A stretch of DNA of 64,000 nucleotides from contig CAUJNA010001635.1 of NCBI GenBank assembly GCA_963377175.1, positions 335,907-399,906 of the forward strand, in the 5' to 3' direction. This stretch comes from Effrenium voratum. Lineage: Eukaryota; Sar; Dinophyceae; Suessiales; Symbiodiniaceae. The notes under the pieces were generated by a model, which was not told the origin of the DNA, did not search any database, and saw only the letters and a program-made list of their open reading frames with translations. The position numbers and the translations under genes are program-made. Each line of letters starts with the position of its first letter. Position 1 is the stretch's first letter. Positions 33,786 through 45,627 of this stretch are shown one piece after another.

Positions 33786-35700
33786 TTCATCCGGGGTTAG
33801 CATTAGTCTTTTGGACACTCGAATCCCGTCGTTTGCCAAGAACTGGACCTTTGGCACAGCCTAAATGTGAGAGACTGGGGGTGAAGGAGACAAGCTTGAC
33901 CGGAGCTGAAGCGCAAACACAGGCTCTTAAGAAGGATCTAAATTAAGGTTTGGCACGGTCATGGGATATCGTGACTCACGGGAGTTCCGGGACCCCCCCC
34001 AGGTATCCATTTTGCGGTTGTGAACAGGAAAGAGATAACATACTTGCAACTTTGGCCCAGTCGTGAATTGTGTGTAAGCTGCAGATCATAAACAACGCTG
34101 GCAACACAATGAAGTCCGCTCGAGCGACATTTCAGTGAGAAACAAATGAGAGCATTGCTTTTGAGCAGGCAGAACATGCCTCGTCCATCCGAGGTTTGGG
34201 ATCCCATCGCGGGAAGTCATGCCTCGTCCAAGAGCTTCACAGCCCAAGGCCATTGGCTGATCTTCCCACAGGAAACCACCGCCGTCGTCAGCATCTGCGC
34301 GTCAGGGATGTCCCCACCTGAACGGACTCTTTCAAGACGCGTCGGACTCGGATTTCGTTGAAGGTATCGGGCAAGCAGGAAACACAAGTGTCAGCGTCGA
34401 TTGGAATCAGTGCTAGTGATCAACAATGGACGAAGGGCGTAATTCAGACATTCTAAGGCTAAACCATGAACTCTGCCGAAGAGGTGCACCTTTGAACCAT
34501 ACCTATAGAAAACCTGGAGTGCAGAATTTCCGCTTTTTGCCGTAACTACAGATATTTCAGTCGTTTCCATCACAAATCGCCTTTTCCTTCAAGAAGCGCC
34601 TTTGGGACACGTTCCATAGAACAGGGTTCGCCAAAAACGCCTTTATATCGCGGAGAAGAAAAAACAACGCCGTTGTATCATGGAAAAACGCCTCGGCCAG
34701 TTTGTTGCATAATTATCCAACATGACAATATTGAGGAAAATCGCCTCAAGGCAAAAATATGATGACCTTCCCTGAAGAAGCGGTTTGCCAAGGAAAGGCA
34801 GACAAAAACGGACTTAGGAAGACCAGGTATTCTTGCAACGCGGATGGCGACCCCGCAAGAGGATGAGTGCTTCTTTCAAGTGGTTCAGTGTGTTGACTTT
34901 CGGGGCCGAACGTCTGTTCCTTTCGCTTTGGACTTGGGCTTGGCAAGGTGGTCAATAGCCACTCCGAAATAGTCAGCCAAAGAATAGATAACCTTGCAAC
35001 GTATTTGTGGGAAGATCAATGTCCTCTTAAAGATCCCCCCCGTCAGCTGCCATGTTTGTGGGAGGGAGAGTATCTTTGTGTCAGAACCATGACATCCAAT
35101 TGGGGAAGCCGCTTAACCTCAACAGGCCTCCAGTCTTTACGAAAAGGCAAGTGGTATCTGTGCAAGGGCCAAGGAAAAAATCCGAACATTTCTAGCTGAC
35201 ACATCACCATACATGGAAGCTAACCGGTATAGGGCTCATGCTCACAAGACTCCTTGCCTTGGAAATCTACCTTCATGAAGCACACCCCAACAATTCAGGA
35301 TAGCCTAGGACGGCTTGCAACACCCATTCAGCAATGTATAACGTTTCTGCTCATTTCTGTGGTTGCACTGCCCGAAGAGGTTGACAAATCCATGGATCCC
35401 ATTCAGCGGGTCAAGACTCCATGTCAATGCCTTTCACCTGGCTGGTATATATAAACACTAGATTGAAGTCAGTCTGAGGGGATCACCGCCATTGCTTCAA
35501 TTTCCTTTTCCCACCAGTGCTTCGCTTTAGGACTTAAACTTCCAAGATCCTCAAGCCGGTCTGCCATACTTTGCCTCCCAGGGCGCTTGCGAAACAAAGA
35601 CCCGCAAACCCGCAAACACCGCGTGAGACATTGGCAACTCATTTCTTTCGGGAGAGAGCCGCCCAAGAATTTTCAAGAGCGAAAACACGAGGCGACTCGC
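33786..35700. other. No gene recognised
   Basis: Mixed sequence with short frames on both strands and no domain or repeat family beyond chance. Nothing supported. Confidence 0.45.
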
Positions 35701-35768
35701 CTGAGCGGAGCTCCTGGACTTGTTGGAGGCAGACTTGCCACTCCGCGTCGCCCGAGGCGGCAAGAAAC
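35701..35768 (-). CDS. PPR-like exon with defined GC donor
   Basis: The minus strand has a TTTCTCCCTAG acceptor followed by one base completing a codon, then [20 protein letters not shown] plus RS, and ends TCAG before GCGAGT, a GC donor in phase 1. The 68-bp length and both boundaries are consistent. [17 protein letters not shown] is a good match to the second half of a dinoflagellate-type pentatricopeptide motif. It abuts a hairpin element and the 2.1-kb satellite, which would then lie in the intron upstream of it. Partner exons are not established. Confidence 0.5.
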
Positions 35769-35857
35769 CTAGGGAGAAATGGTCGCGTGCAAAACGGGTA
35801 GGTGCCAGCATCGGCGACCCCCCACCTCCAGCCAAAAAAACAAAGAAGAAAGAGGGT

Positions 35858-35922
35858 GGGTTCCCTTTTTTGGGCTTGCTTTTTAAACAAGGTGAAAAGG
35901 GCATCTTCAAAAACACACTCAC
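35858..35922 (+). repeat. Hairpin element at the edge of the satellite
   Basis: GGGTTCCCTTTTTTGGGC, TTGCTTTTTAAACAAGG, TGAAAAGGGCATCTTCAAAA, then ACACACTCACGCAG. The family order is preserved and the A/C-rich tail runs without a break into the AGAGACACAC array. Confidence 0.65.
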
Positions 35923-38058
35923 GCAGACACAGACACAGACACACAGACACACAGAGACACAGAGACACAGAGACACACAGAGACACAGAGACACAGAAAC
36001 ACAGAAACACACAGACACACAGAGACACACAGAGACACACAGAGACACACAGAGACACACAGAGACACACAGAGACACACAGAAACACAGAGACACAGAA
36101 ACACAGAAACACAGAGGCACACAGAGACACACGGAGACACTCAGAGACACAGAGACACAGAAACACAGAAACACACAGAGACACACGGAAACACAGCGAC
36201 ACAGAAACACAGAGGCACACGGAGACACTCAGAAACACAGAGACACAGAAACACAGAAACACACAGAGACACACGGAAACACAGCGACACAGAAACACAG
36301 AGGCACACGCAGACACTCAGAAACACAGAGACACAGAAACACAGAAACACAGAGGCACACAGAGACACACGGAGACACTCAGAAACACAGAGACACAGAA
36401 ACACACAGAGACACACAGAGACACACGGAAACACAGCGACACAGAAACACAGAGGCACACAGAGACACACAGACACACACAGACACAGAGACACACAGAG
36501 ACACACAGAGACACTCAGAAACACAGAGACACACAGAGACACAGAGACACAGAGACACACAGAGACACAGAGACACAGAAACACAGAAACACACAGACAC
36601 ACAGAGACACAGAGACACACAGAGACACACAGAAACACAGAGACACAGAAACACAAAAACACAGACACACAGAGACACACAGAGACACACAGAGACACAC
36701 AGAGACACACAGAGACACACAGAGACACACAGAGACACACAGAGACACACAGAGACACACAGAGACACACAGAGACACACAGAGACACACAGAGACACAC
36801 AGAGACACACAGAGACACACAGAGACACACAGAGACACACAGAGACACACAGAGACACACAGAGACACAGAAACACAGAGACACACAGAGACACACAGAG
36901 AAACACAGAGACACACAGAGACACACAGAGACACACAGAGACACACAGAGACACACACAGAGACACACAGAGACACACAGAGACACACAGAGACACAGAG
37001 ACACAGAAACACAGACACACAGAGACACACAGAGACACACACAGAGACACACAGAGACACACAGAGACACAGAAACACAGAGAGACACACAGAGACACAC
37101 AGAGACACACAGAGACACACAGAGACACACAGAGACACACAGAGACACACAGAGAAACACAGAGACAGAGACACACAGAGACACACAGAGACACACAGAG
37201 ACACACAGAGACACACAGAGACACACAGAGACACACAGAGACACACAGAGACACACAGAGACACACAGAGACACACAGAGACACACAGAGACACACAGAG
37301 ACACACAGAGACACAGAGACACACAGAGACACACAGAGACACACAGAGACACACAGAGACACACAGAGACACACAGAGACACAGAAACACAGAGACACAC
37401 AGAGACACACAGAGACACACAGAGACACACAGAGACACACAGAGACACACAGAGACACAGAGACACACAGAGACACACAGAGACACACAGAGACACACAG
37501 AGACACACAGAGACACACAGAGACACACAGAGACACACAGAGACACACAGAGACACACAGAGACACACAGAGACACACAGAGACACAGAGACACACAGAG
37601 ACACACAGAGACACACAGAGACACACAGAGACACACAGAGACACACAGAGACACACAGAGACACACAGAGACACACAGAGACACACAGAGACACACAGAG
37701 ACACACAGAGACACACAGAGACACACAGAGACACACAGAGACACACAGAGACACACAGAGACACACAGAGACACACAGAGACACACAGAAACACAGAGGC
37801 ACACAGAGACACACGGAGCCACTCAGAAACACAGAGACACAGAAACACAGAGACACACAGAGACACACGGAAACACAGCGACACAGAAACACAGAGGCAC
37901 ACAGAGACACACAGACACACAGAGACACAGAGACACACAGAGACACACAGAGACACACAGAGACACACAGAGACACACAGAGACACAGAGACACAGAGAC
38001 ACACAGAGACACACAGAGACACAGAAACACAGAGACACACAGACACACACACACACAA
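35923..38058. repeat. 2.1-kb AGAGACACAC satellite
   Basis: The basic unit is the 10-mer AGAGACACAC with 8-mer (AGAGACAC) and AGAAACAC variants. Because 10 is not a multiple of 3 and the unit has no stop in any frame, several frames stay open for 560 to 815 codons (Thr/His/Arg/Asp/Gln on plus, Cys/Val/Ser/Leu on minus); none should be called as genes. The core (36660-37790) is nearly uniform. The flanks carry variant blocks with CGGAAACACAGCGACACAG and AACACAGAGGCACAC that recur at 36.19, 36.27, 36.43 and 37.87 kb. Confidence 0.97.
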
Positions 38059-40609
38059 ACCACCCTTGTCTTAGACTTCTTGTAGCAACGAAAGGGGCAC
38101 AGCCGAGCTGCGCAGTCCGGACAATATTTCCAGGAGCCATGGATCGCCTGAAGCCAGCTTCGCTCGCATGGACAGTGTATTGCTGCTCAGCTTTTGTAGC
38201 AACTTGCTACCTCAACATGTCACTGTTCCTGCAGCAGGGACAGACTTAAACTCACTTGCCCAAAGGACCTGGAAACAAAAAGTCAACCTTTCGTGACTTT
38301 GACTAAATATGGGAAACAAAAAGGCCAAACGGGTTGGCTTGGGGAACTGAGCAAAACGTGGTTGCACTTGTCACCGGATTGCTCATGACATTTTTTTTGC
38401 ATGGCCCCTCGGCCCGCGCAGCCTTTGGGCCCCAACTTCGTACCTGGGTTTGAGTGCATCGCGATGCACTCAGCCAATTACACATCTCGGTTGCCCAAAG
38501 GACCTGAAAATAAAAGGTTCACCTTGACAAGTGAGTCATTCATGGTTGGTTTCATGCAAGCAGAGCTGACTCAACTTCAACTCGCCTGGTCATGTCCAGC
38601 ATCAACTCCCGGGACTTCTCTTTGTTCTCTTTGCACGCAGCAACGGCGATGCTGTATGTCCTGAGAGGCTGGTTTCCAGTTTTTGACTAATCTCCCAAAG
38701 ATGGACTTAAACCCAAGAGTTTCGCTGTTGCCTTGGGGAGATCAACCACAAATGCTTCGCACAGGTGAACCCGTCTCAAGCGCAAAATTTCTTATTTGCC
38801 TCCCGTGCGATCTAAACTTAATTTGACAGTCGAGACCATGTGTCATGCTCAAAGCCCATCGTGCTCCCCCCATTTCACATGGACATTCCCATTTCAAGTG
38901 ACAATTTGGTTCCAATGACACCTGGACTCTGTCTCATCGAAATCCCACATAGCAAAACGGCTGACACATCCTCGGGTTCAAATGGAAGACTTCAACAGTT
39001 TTGCTACCAAACGTGTGATTCACTTGACAATAGCATTCTGCTGGAGCCTCATCCACATACAACCCGTTTCATTTCGGCGGCATCCATGGCAATGGGCGGC
39101 ATCCAATGGAATGCCAACCAATCCAAAAGGCCCAGGCATTCAGCCAAACCCAGGGCTCTGTCAATGGCAGCCTCAAACCCTGGGGACAGAAAGCCACATC
39201 CTGGTCGGAACACAGCGAGTGCACCAGTCCCAAGCACCGAGGCTTTTGGTCTGAAGCCACAAGATCAACACCCGGAAACAAGTTGATGGCACTTCGGCAC
39301 CTGGTTGCTGGCTGGTGAGCCCCGTAAGTCTTCTGGGCGAGTACTACTTTCTCAAAAGATTGTCATGCGACTGTGCCTATTGCTCATGGCATAGCTTTTG
39401 CTGCTCTCATGATATGTTTCATCTTTTTTGCGGCTTGTGTCTGTATCACCACGGGCCTCTGCACAGTTGCAAAGAGCCCTTCGCACTGTCGATCAAAGCC
39501 GGCTCCCCCGATTCCCCAGCGCTAGGATGCCGAATGGGCTACCAAATGTCCTGCACAATGGCAGGATAATACCTTATGTGTTGTTCGTCATTTGAGAGAC
39601 CAAACGGGGTGGGGCAGGTGGTTGTGAGCTGCGTGGTGGTTGTGAGCTGCATTGTGCGGTAGTAAAGCTTCCGAACACGTCAACGTGCCAACATATACAC
39701 ATGAATATATTGTATATATATATATATAATAAATACACATCTACACGCGGACAATTCCCAGTAACATGAATGAGCGTTGCTTTCAATGGCCTGCGGGGGA
39801 TAGCTAAATGGTTGGCCAACCTACAAGGGTTTACAAAGAGGCAACGATAGAGGTTGACAGGAGCATAACCAACTCCGGACCATCCATGCAAATTCTTCGA
39901 TATTCTTCGAGAAGTCCTTCTTCTGCTTGCTTGAAGTTCGCGGTGCGTCAAAACGTGTGCGCTTTACAATGCTTTTCGAGCTAAGCAAGGAATTGCTACG
40001 CTGTGTACGTGTTGCCGATGTTTGCGCTCGCTTCGCACTGCTTTTTTCCGCACTCTTGTTCAGCAACGGAACAACCTATCGGATAAGTCGCCGACCGTGA
40101 CGAACGAATCTGCGGTCACTCCCTTGAAACAAAGGCTCGTCGGCAATTCGGTTAGACACAAACGTCTAAGTGTGTATAAATATGAATATATGTTAACAAC
40201 ATACATACATGATCAGCTTGCTTCCTTCAAAGCTAATGGGCCATCCGGCTGTCCTTTGGTTTGCCTCCAGGTTGGCCTCTGGGATGGCCGCCAGCACTTG
40301 AAGAACCCGCCTCCACAGCCTCCAACAGTCCAAGCTACTGGATACCCTATTGAAGCTGACGGGAGGATTTTGGCAGATTACTTTCCTTTTGGGAAGGCCT
40401 CCTAGCCGTTTCCATGATTGTTGCAAGGGGCAGACAAACACATGTTGCAACTTAGCGACCCAGCTTGGGAAGCAAAGATGAAACCTAGGTTTGGCGCTTG
40501 ACCGGAGCTTGCTTAGGAAATTGAAGGGATCCCCACGGCAAGTAATGGAAGTTGCTACGCCAAGCAAAACAACAACGGCTTTCAGGCGTCCGCCCCAATT
40601 GCACCCATA
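38059..40609. other. No firm gene
   Basis: A plus ATG frame at 38139-38249 encodes 36 residues with a hydrophobic stretch ([13 protein letters not shown]), but it opens out of the satellite frame and is probably chance. Open frames at 38.84-39.3 kb occur on both strands. A TA microsatellite lies at 39701-39730. Nothing else is supported. Confidence 0.4.
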
Positions 40610-40737
40610 CTGTGGATGGACGAAATCTTTTTCGCGCCACCTAAAAAACCATGGTTGAAACCATTGTTAGTTGGTATTTAAAGGAGAATCATCATTCCAG
40701 GGTTTCTTAGGTGCTGCAGAATTTTGTCCATCCACAG
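40610..40737. mobile_element. MITE copy 3, CTGTGGATGGACG ends
   Basis: Begins CTGTGGATGGACGAAATCTT after TA and ends AATTTTGTCCATCCACAG followed by CA (a one-base change from TA). Interior GTTAGTTGGTATTTAAAGG corresponds to copy 1. Length 128 bp. Confidence 0.8.
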
Positions 40738-41833
40738 CATGTTACTTTGTCAATATGACTTGGCGTTATTGGATTACAACAGAACATATCCGGACCATCC
40801 CCCCGCGCTCTCAATATTCATCGCCCAAAATGCCGGTTGCAAGTGCATATGGACGCCCATGCGGTTTGTCCGCGATGGGCATTGTTTTTGGGTGGGAGAC
40901 TCTTCAGCTAGGCTTTTGACAAACATCAGCGTATCCAGGTCACTGAATGTGGCCGAGTGATTGGAAGTGCCCAGAATTGTAAGCATCATGCTAGCTTTGT
41001 TGATCTGCTCGCAAAAACACCGCAACTATGATTTTGATTGAAGGATGTACAATTATGTTTGCGTGTTCCCCTCCAGAACCCATCCAAGAACATCAGCTTT
41101 AGCCTGTACAGAAGAAGGTTGATGACCGTCACAAAGTCCAAGCAGCCAATAGCCAAGTCTTGTAGCTCAGACAAAAGGTATGCACATGATCTGGTCATGG
41201 GTGGGCTGCAGGCCTCATGTAGAAGCCAAGAACGCTTTATTTGAGAAATTTAAACCCCTGAGCAGGGGACATCTTTGGACATGTTGTGTAGATGAAATCC
41301 CAGGTTGTTTGTTCGGAGTAGTCGACGTATTCTGCCAAACTGTACAAATATGTTTCACGCAGATTTCAACCTGGTTCAACACAGAATCTCAGAAAGGTGA
41401 CCAAACACATTGCAACCTGATAATATCCCAAGGCAGTTCTTCAAAGCGGTAGCCCGAAGCTGATATGCTTCTCACCTTCGGAACGGCTATTGGAGCAGGC
41501 CCTTGAACAGCCAGCCTCCGACCAATGTAGAAAAGGAGCGCAGCAAACAAACTCGCAAATCCAAACACAAACGTGCACACACACACACATGCTCTTGACA
41601 GTTCGATCCGACCCCCAAAAGACTTGAATGAAGCACCTCAAGGGCAAGCTGACATGGCATGGGCTGGCGATACCAAACATGGACCGCTAGCTTTCATGTT
41701 TGAAAGGCGACTCTTAGATTCGAATAGGCCGTTTCTTGGGGGTCTGAGCTCCAGCGAACTTTGCTACGTCTGAGGGGCCCTGTTGTTGGACACCAGAACC
41801 TCGGTGATTCATGCCCAACAGTGTGGCTCGTCG
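40738..41833. other. No firm gene; weak minus-strand hints
   Basis: Minus frames include CLDFVTVINLLLYR near 41120 and a hydrophobic stretch FGFASLFAALLFYIG near 41540. The first could be a PPR fragment and the second a membrane segment, but neither has clear splice boundaries. A CA microsatellite is at 41573-41590. Confidence 0.35.
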
Positions 41834-41900
41834 TTTTTTGAGTTGGTACCCCTTGTTTGGGTGGCTTTTACAGAAGAACCAAAAGGAACCACCACCGTTC
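41834..41900 (-). repeat. Dispersed hairpin element, minus copy
   Basis: Read on minus: GGTGGTGGTTCCTTTTGG, TTCTTCTGTAAAAGCCACC, CAAACAAGGGGTACCAAC, TCAAAAAACGACG. The right end follows the family order. Confidence 0.75.
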
Positions 41901-42003
41901 TGAAAGAGGTCCGATTCCGAAAAGATGCACCCAACTGTTGAGGTGGTTGAGGTGGTTTCCGACTGACCAGCACCGCAAGGGGTCAACACGAACCAAAATC
42001 GGC

Positions 42004-42112
42004 CTGCTGCGCTTCAGGGCGCTCAGTGCGGTGTTGAAGCTGACGATATCCGGGAAGGGCCCGTAGATCAGCATGTCGTTCAGGAGGGACATGGTTTTCA
42101 GCCAGTGGCTGG
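42004..42112 (-). CDS. PPR exon (second half of one motif, start of next)
   Basis: On the minus strand, after a CCTGGCAG acceptor, the exon reads ASHWLKTMSLLNDMLIYG, then PFPDIVSFNTALSALKRS. W-x4-M-x-L-L-x-x-M ... G-x-x-P-D-I-V-S-F-N-T is a textbook pentatricopeptide pattern and the clearest in the window. Joined to the 32-bp exon at 42360-42391 it completes exactly one 35-residue motif, after which the next begins at V-S-F-N-T. The 109-bp exon can end at AGCAG|GCC, a GC donor in phase 2. PPR proteins bind single-stranded RNA, one base per motif, usually in mitochondria or plastids. The next downstream exon, expected to start near a tryptophan, was not identified. Confidence 0.7.
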
Positions 42113-42359
42113 CTGCCAGGGATCTTGACTCAACTGGGGCTGGCAGCAAACTATGCTACATCCAACAAGACCATTCGCAAAAGCTACCATAGCTGTGGTC
42201 AATGGTAGGCTGGTGCTTAGATGTTGTGCCCTAAGTGTTTCTGACTCACTTTGGAAACGAATCAAAACCAGAGACCCAAGTGGCTTCATGTTCTCTCCAT
42301 TTCAAAGTAGCGTTCGGTGCAATTCGGTCGAATCCCAGCGCGTGCTCGGGCCCCCGCGC

Positions 42360-42391
42360 CTTGAGCAAAGACCTGAAGCACCGTGTTGTAC
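42360..42391 (-). CDS. PPR exon, 32 bp (first third of a motif)
   Basis: The minus strand has a TTGGAGCGAG acceptor, one base finishing a codon, then YNTVLQVFAQ and one further base before a GC donor (CAAG|GCGCGG). Y-N-T-V-L is the standard opening of a pentatricopeptide motif. The intron to the next exon (42113-42359) is 247 bp with GC-AG ends, and phases match on both sides. The upstream exon should end two bases into a codon; a possible piece near 42770-42800 (HFMRHDGIQP on minus) has the right motif ending but no clear boundary. Confidence 0.65.
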
Positions 42392-43629
42392 CTCGCTCCA
42401 ATCTCAATGACTAAACATCCCCTCACACGGCGAATCCGAGCACGCCGGCCACCTGTATGGTGTCTAGCGCAACTCAATCAGACATGCAAACAACAAATCG
42501 GATATGACATGTTTGGTGGTTCCTAGTAGCTGACTGGCTAGATAAAAGGAACACAGGAGAGGGCGGGTCTGAGCATGCGGGTCGCATAACTGATCAACCC
42601 CTTCTTGGACCCAAAGCAATTATTTTTTTGTCGCTTCAGATTTTTTGACCGCAGAGTGTATCAGCCACCTGCTGAATTCCCCTTCTCACTACCATGCAGT
42701 TGAGGGGGAGAATTGAATTTTGTCAAAGCGCTCTCTCGTCAAAGCACTGGGGAAGTATTGGTCTTGGTTGAATCCCATCATGCCTCATGAAGTGGATCTT
42801 CAAGAATGGATGCTGCAAAGGTGAACCCCCCTCATCATGGCTGGCTCTTGGGCTAGAAGGATCCCAAACCATGAACACTGCTGAAACCAAATTACCGTGG
42901 CACCAGCTACGAGCAGAAAAGGCGCGCACCGGGTCTGAGTCGTTTGAGGCTCCATCACGAAGATCCTTTGTCGCACGGATGTTGATTGGCCACGCAACTG
43001 TTCTGGGAGGGTAACAGTGGCGCCTTTGTCAAGCAGCCAACAAAAAACAATGTCTGCAAGGGCGCGGAGGGCGACCTCAAAGTCACCTTTGCAAACAAAC
43101 CAAAAACAACCGCATCCTCCGAGTGGATGCGAACAAAACGAGTTGAAACCGAACTGACTGCCCAATTGCTGGGCCCCAGGGATTGCTGATAGATCCCGCT
43201 GGGCGGCATGATAACGTCGTCATTGATCAGGAACTCCCGGCATTTCCTTGAAGCGTCAAAGAGTCATTCAGAACAAGCTAACCAAACTAAACTATAAATC
43301 ACTTGAGGAGCGGGTGCACGAAAGCTAGCAGTTGTTGCATGAGATGGGTCGGTGACAGAGTGGATTCATGGGTAGCTTGTGTAAAACGAGAGGCCCGGCA
43401 AGATTCGTAGGTTGCGACACGCAAACGCACATGGTGGCGTGGCAAACCTTGAAAAATGAAAACAACGAGAGGCGTCAGAAGCTGTCTTAAAGCACCTCTG
43501 GGTTCTGCATGCTGCGTGTGCAAAGAGGTCTCAAATGAACAAGCTGAATCGGCGGAACATGTAAAAGTTCGTAGCACCAAGTCCAAAACGGGCAAACCGA
43601 GACTGCTGAACACTGAGCCACTGTCCGGG
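42392..43629. other. No firm gene
   Basis: Intron or intergenic sequence. A weak minus piece near 43040-43085 (KGDFEVALRAL) lies inside sequence that also resembles a decayed hairpin element, so it is not called. Confidence 0.4.
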
Positions 43630-43707
43630 GGGGGGGGATGGACCAGGGAGGAATCGAGCCTGAGACCGGGGGGGGGGGAGGGGGGTGGGAGGCGAGGGGG
43701 GGTCTAA
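43630..43707. repeat. G-rich tract
   Basis: Two runs of 10-11 G and several of 4-7 G within 78 bp on the plus strand. Quadruplex-capable by composition. Other G-runs are at 46.80 and 48.24 kb. Confidence 0.8.
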
Positions 43708-44767
43708 ATAATTGATGTTTTTCAATCTGTTCGGCTCAAATCATTGGAAAAAATCAATCTTTCGGCATTTGAGCCCCTTACCTTGCTTACGCAAGGAGAA
43801 ACTTCAGCTAGCTAAAGCTAGCTTTCGTGAAAAGGATCCTACATGGCACTGTCATATTGTACAGAAAGTGAAACTCACATGCACCATCGTCAAGACGGGT
43901 CTCTCAAAGATCCTTTCCTTTCAATGCATTGATACCCATCCATACAAGCTTAACTTGAAAGGCCTGCTGATCATAACACGCGTGCTTTCCTGTCGTTGAC
44001 TGTTTTGGCTGGCTTGCACGCAACACTTGGGCGGCAATGCATCAAACCAAGCTGCCCTCCAATTGGTCGACTCCATTTGTGTTTCCGTCTAAACACATTT
44101 CTCCCAAGTGCAACCAGCTTTGGCACATGTCCAATACACTGTCCACTTCCAATAGGATATCCTTCACTTTGGGGGCAAACCCCCCCCCAAGCGCCCCAGG
44201 ACAAGAGAAACAACTACTGCACAGGTTGACAGGTTGATTAACTTGGTGTTTTCATTATGAGTTCAGTTGCTCAAGGTAGTCAGGGTTCCTCATACGTTCC
44301 CTTAAAACATCACCTCTACCAAGAAAAACTCACCTTAAGCCCAAACAGGTGATGCTGAAAACCGTAAACACATGAATATGGGGACGGAACCGCAAGATGA
44401 CCCCTGGAAAAAAGGAGAGAAATGCCCAGAAGCCACCGAGATTTGGTGATGTTTAAAACCACCAAAACCCCCGATGGTGTCCATTGCACCCGATGGTGTT
44501 CGCTTCAAGCGGCTCCAGCAGCATCCAGGCCTCTCTCCACATCCTCGGTTGCCAAATCCCCCAATGGCCAAGTCCCAGTCCTTCGCGACAAAACCACAAC
44601 TGGGAAGCCACTGTGACTATTCACAAAGTACGCTTTTGGATGGGTTCTCAGTTCCAAGTCCCTGGAGCCATCGCTAGTTCCTGGGCCCAGGCAATCCCTT
44701 CCACAACTACACTAAGAGCGAAGTCACGAGCGTCATTCCATTTCCCTTGGCCGAACATTGGGCAAAG
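43708..44767. other. No gene recognised
   Basis: Mixed sequence without exon signals that stand out. Confidence 0.4.
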
Positions 44768-44892
44768 TACTGAAAGGGGCAGGGTACTTAGCAAGTGGTT
44801 AGTAAGCTTGGCTATAACCCACTTCCCATGGTGATAAGTCGGCTATAACCAGGTGTACTAACCACGTACTAAGTACCTTGCCCCGTTAAGTA
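44768..44892. mobile_element. 125-bp near-palindrome, fold-back element
   Basis: Left arm GGGTACTTAGCAAGTGGTTA and GGCTATAACC pair with right-arm GGTTATAGCC and the complement TAACCACGTACTAAGTACC; the palindrome centres on CCATGG at about 44826-44831. Arms are about 60 bp with roughly 80 per cent match. No coding capacity. Such structures are usually non-autonomous fold-back elements; the duplication at the ends is not clear. Confidence 0.7.
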
Positions 44893-45534
44893 CTTAATAC
44901 ATGTCGGCACATGATTTGTTAAACCCCCTACACTCGGTTTTCGCAGCCAACTGCCAGCCAAGACTGCTGTAAAGGCACCTACAAGGTTGGGCCAACAGAC
45001 CCCTCTCATTTTTTGGCGACCTCCCAAAACCCCCTCCGATTGAACACGTCCCAAAAGTCAAATATAAAGGAACATGTTAAATTACCAACGCTATTGTCGG
45101 TACTTTTGACAATGTTAACTCCTTTCAGAGTCTCAAAGGTTGTCGTTCCAGAAATGGCAAAAGCAAACAAAGGCTAGCCGGAGCCGGCAAATTGCTTGTC
45201 ACATTTTGTTGAACAAACCAGGTTTGTCAAGCTCGCACTCCCCTTCAAGGCTGCCCCCCCCCTCTGATCAATCCTGGCCTGGCCCTCCAGCCCTGGAAAA
45301 TAAATAATGCCATTTCCTTTTACTTTCCCATTGCTGGCCAGACAGGGGATTTGCACAGGAAAGGACTGGAGACTGGCCAGATCCAGACTCATCCGAGAGG
45401 GTCAGGGCACCCTTCAAACTCCGGCTTTCCAACACCTCGACCTTGCGGGCTTTGTGCATCATCCCTGAAACCTTTGAACGGGATCTTGAGATCAGGTCCC
45501 AGTCCCACAAATCGGGGGGGCGTGCGCCGGGCGT

Positions 45535-45627
45535 CTTGCGCTTGGACACGCCCAGGGCGCGGATGAGCTTGGTGTAGGCACTGCGCTGGAGCCGAATCCG
45601 GTGCGGCTCTTCGGAGCAAATGCGCAC
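45535..45627 (-). CDS. PPR-like exon
   Basis: After a CCCCCCCGAG acceptor the minus strand reads VRICSEEPHRIRLQR and continues SAYTKLIRALGVSKRK. S-A-Y-T-K-L-I-R-A-L-G fits the opening helix of a pentatricopeptide motif. GC content and codon-like third positions exceed those of the flanks. The 3' limit after CGCAAG is provisional; the frame continues through ARPPDLWDWDLISR, which may already be intron. It lies upstream of the 42-kb PPR exons on the same strand and could belong to the same gene. Confidence 0.45.

Noticed and set aside
35720..38249. Open frames of 560-815 codons (Thr/His/Arg-rich on plus, Cys/Val/Ser-rich on minus)
   Set aside because: They exist because the AGAGACACAC unit has no stop codon in any frame; composition is pure satellite.
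38139..38249. 36-codon plus ORF with a hydrophobic centre after the satellite
   Set aside because: Too short, no supporting signals, and it continues a satellite read-through frame.
42770..42800. Minus frame HFMRHDGIQP as the PPR segment just upstream of YNTVLQ
   Set aside because: The motif ending is suggestive, but no donor gives the phase needed and flanking frames are not coding-like.
43040..43085. Minus frame KGDFEVALRAL as a PPR exon
   Set aside because: It lies in sequence that also fits a decayed hairpin element (GGTTGTTTTTGGTTTG), and boundaries are unclear.
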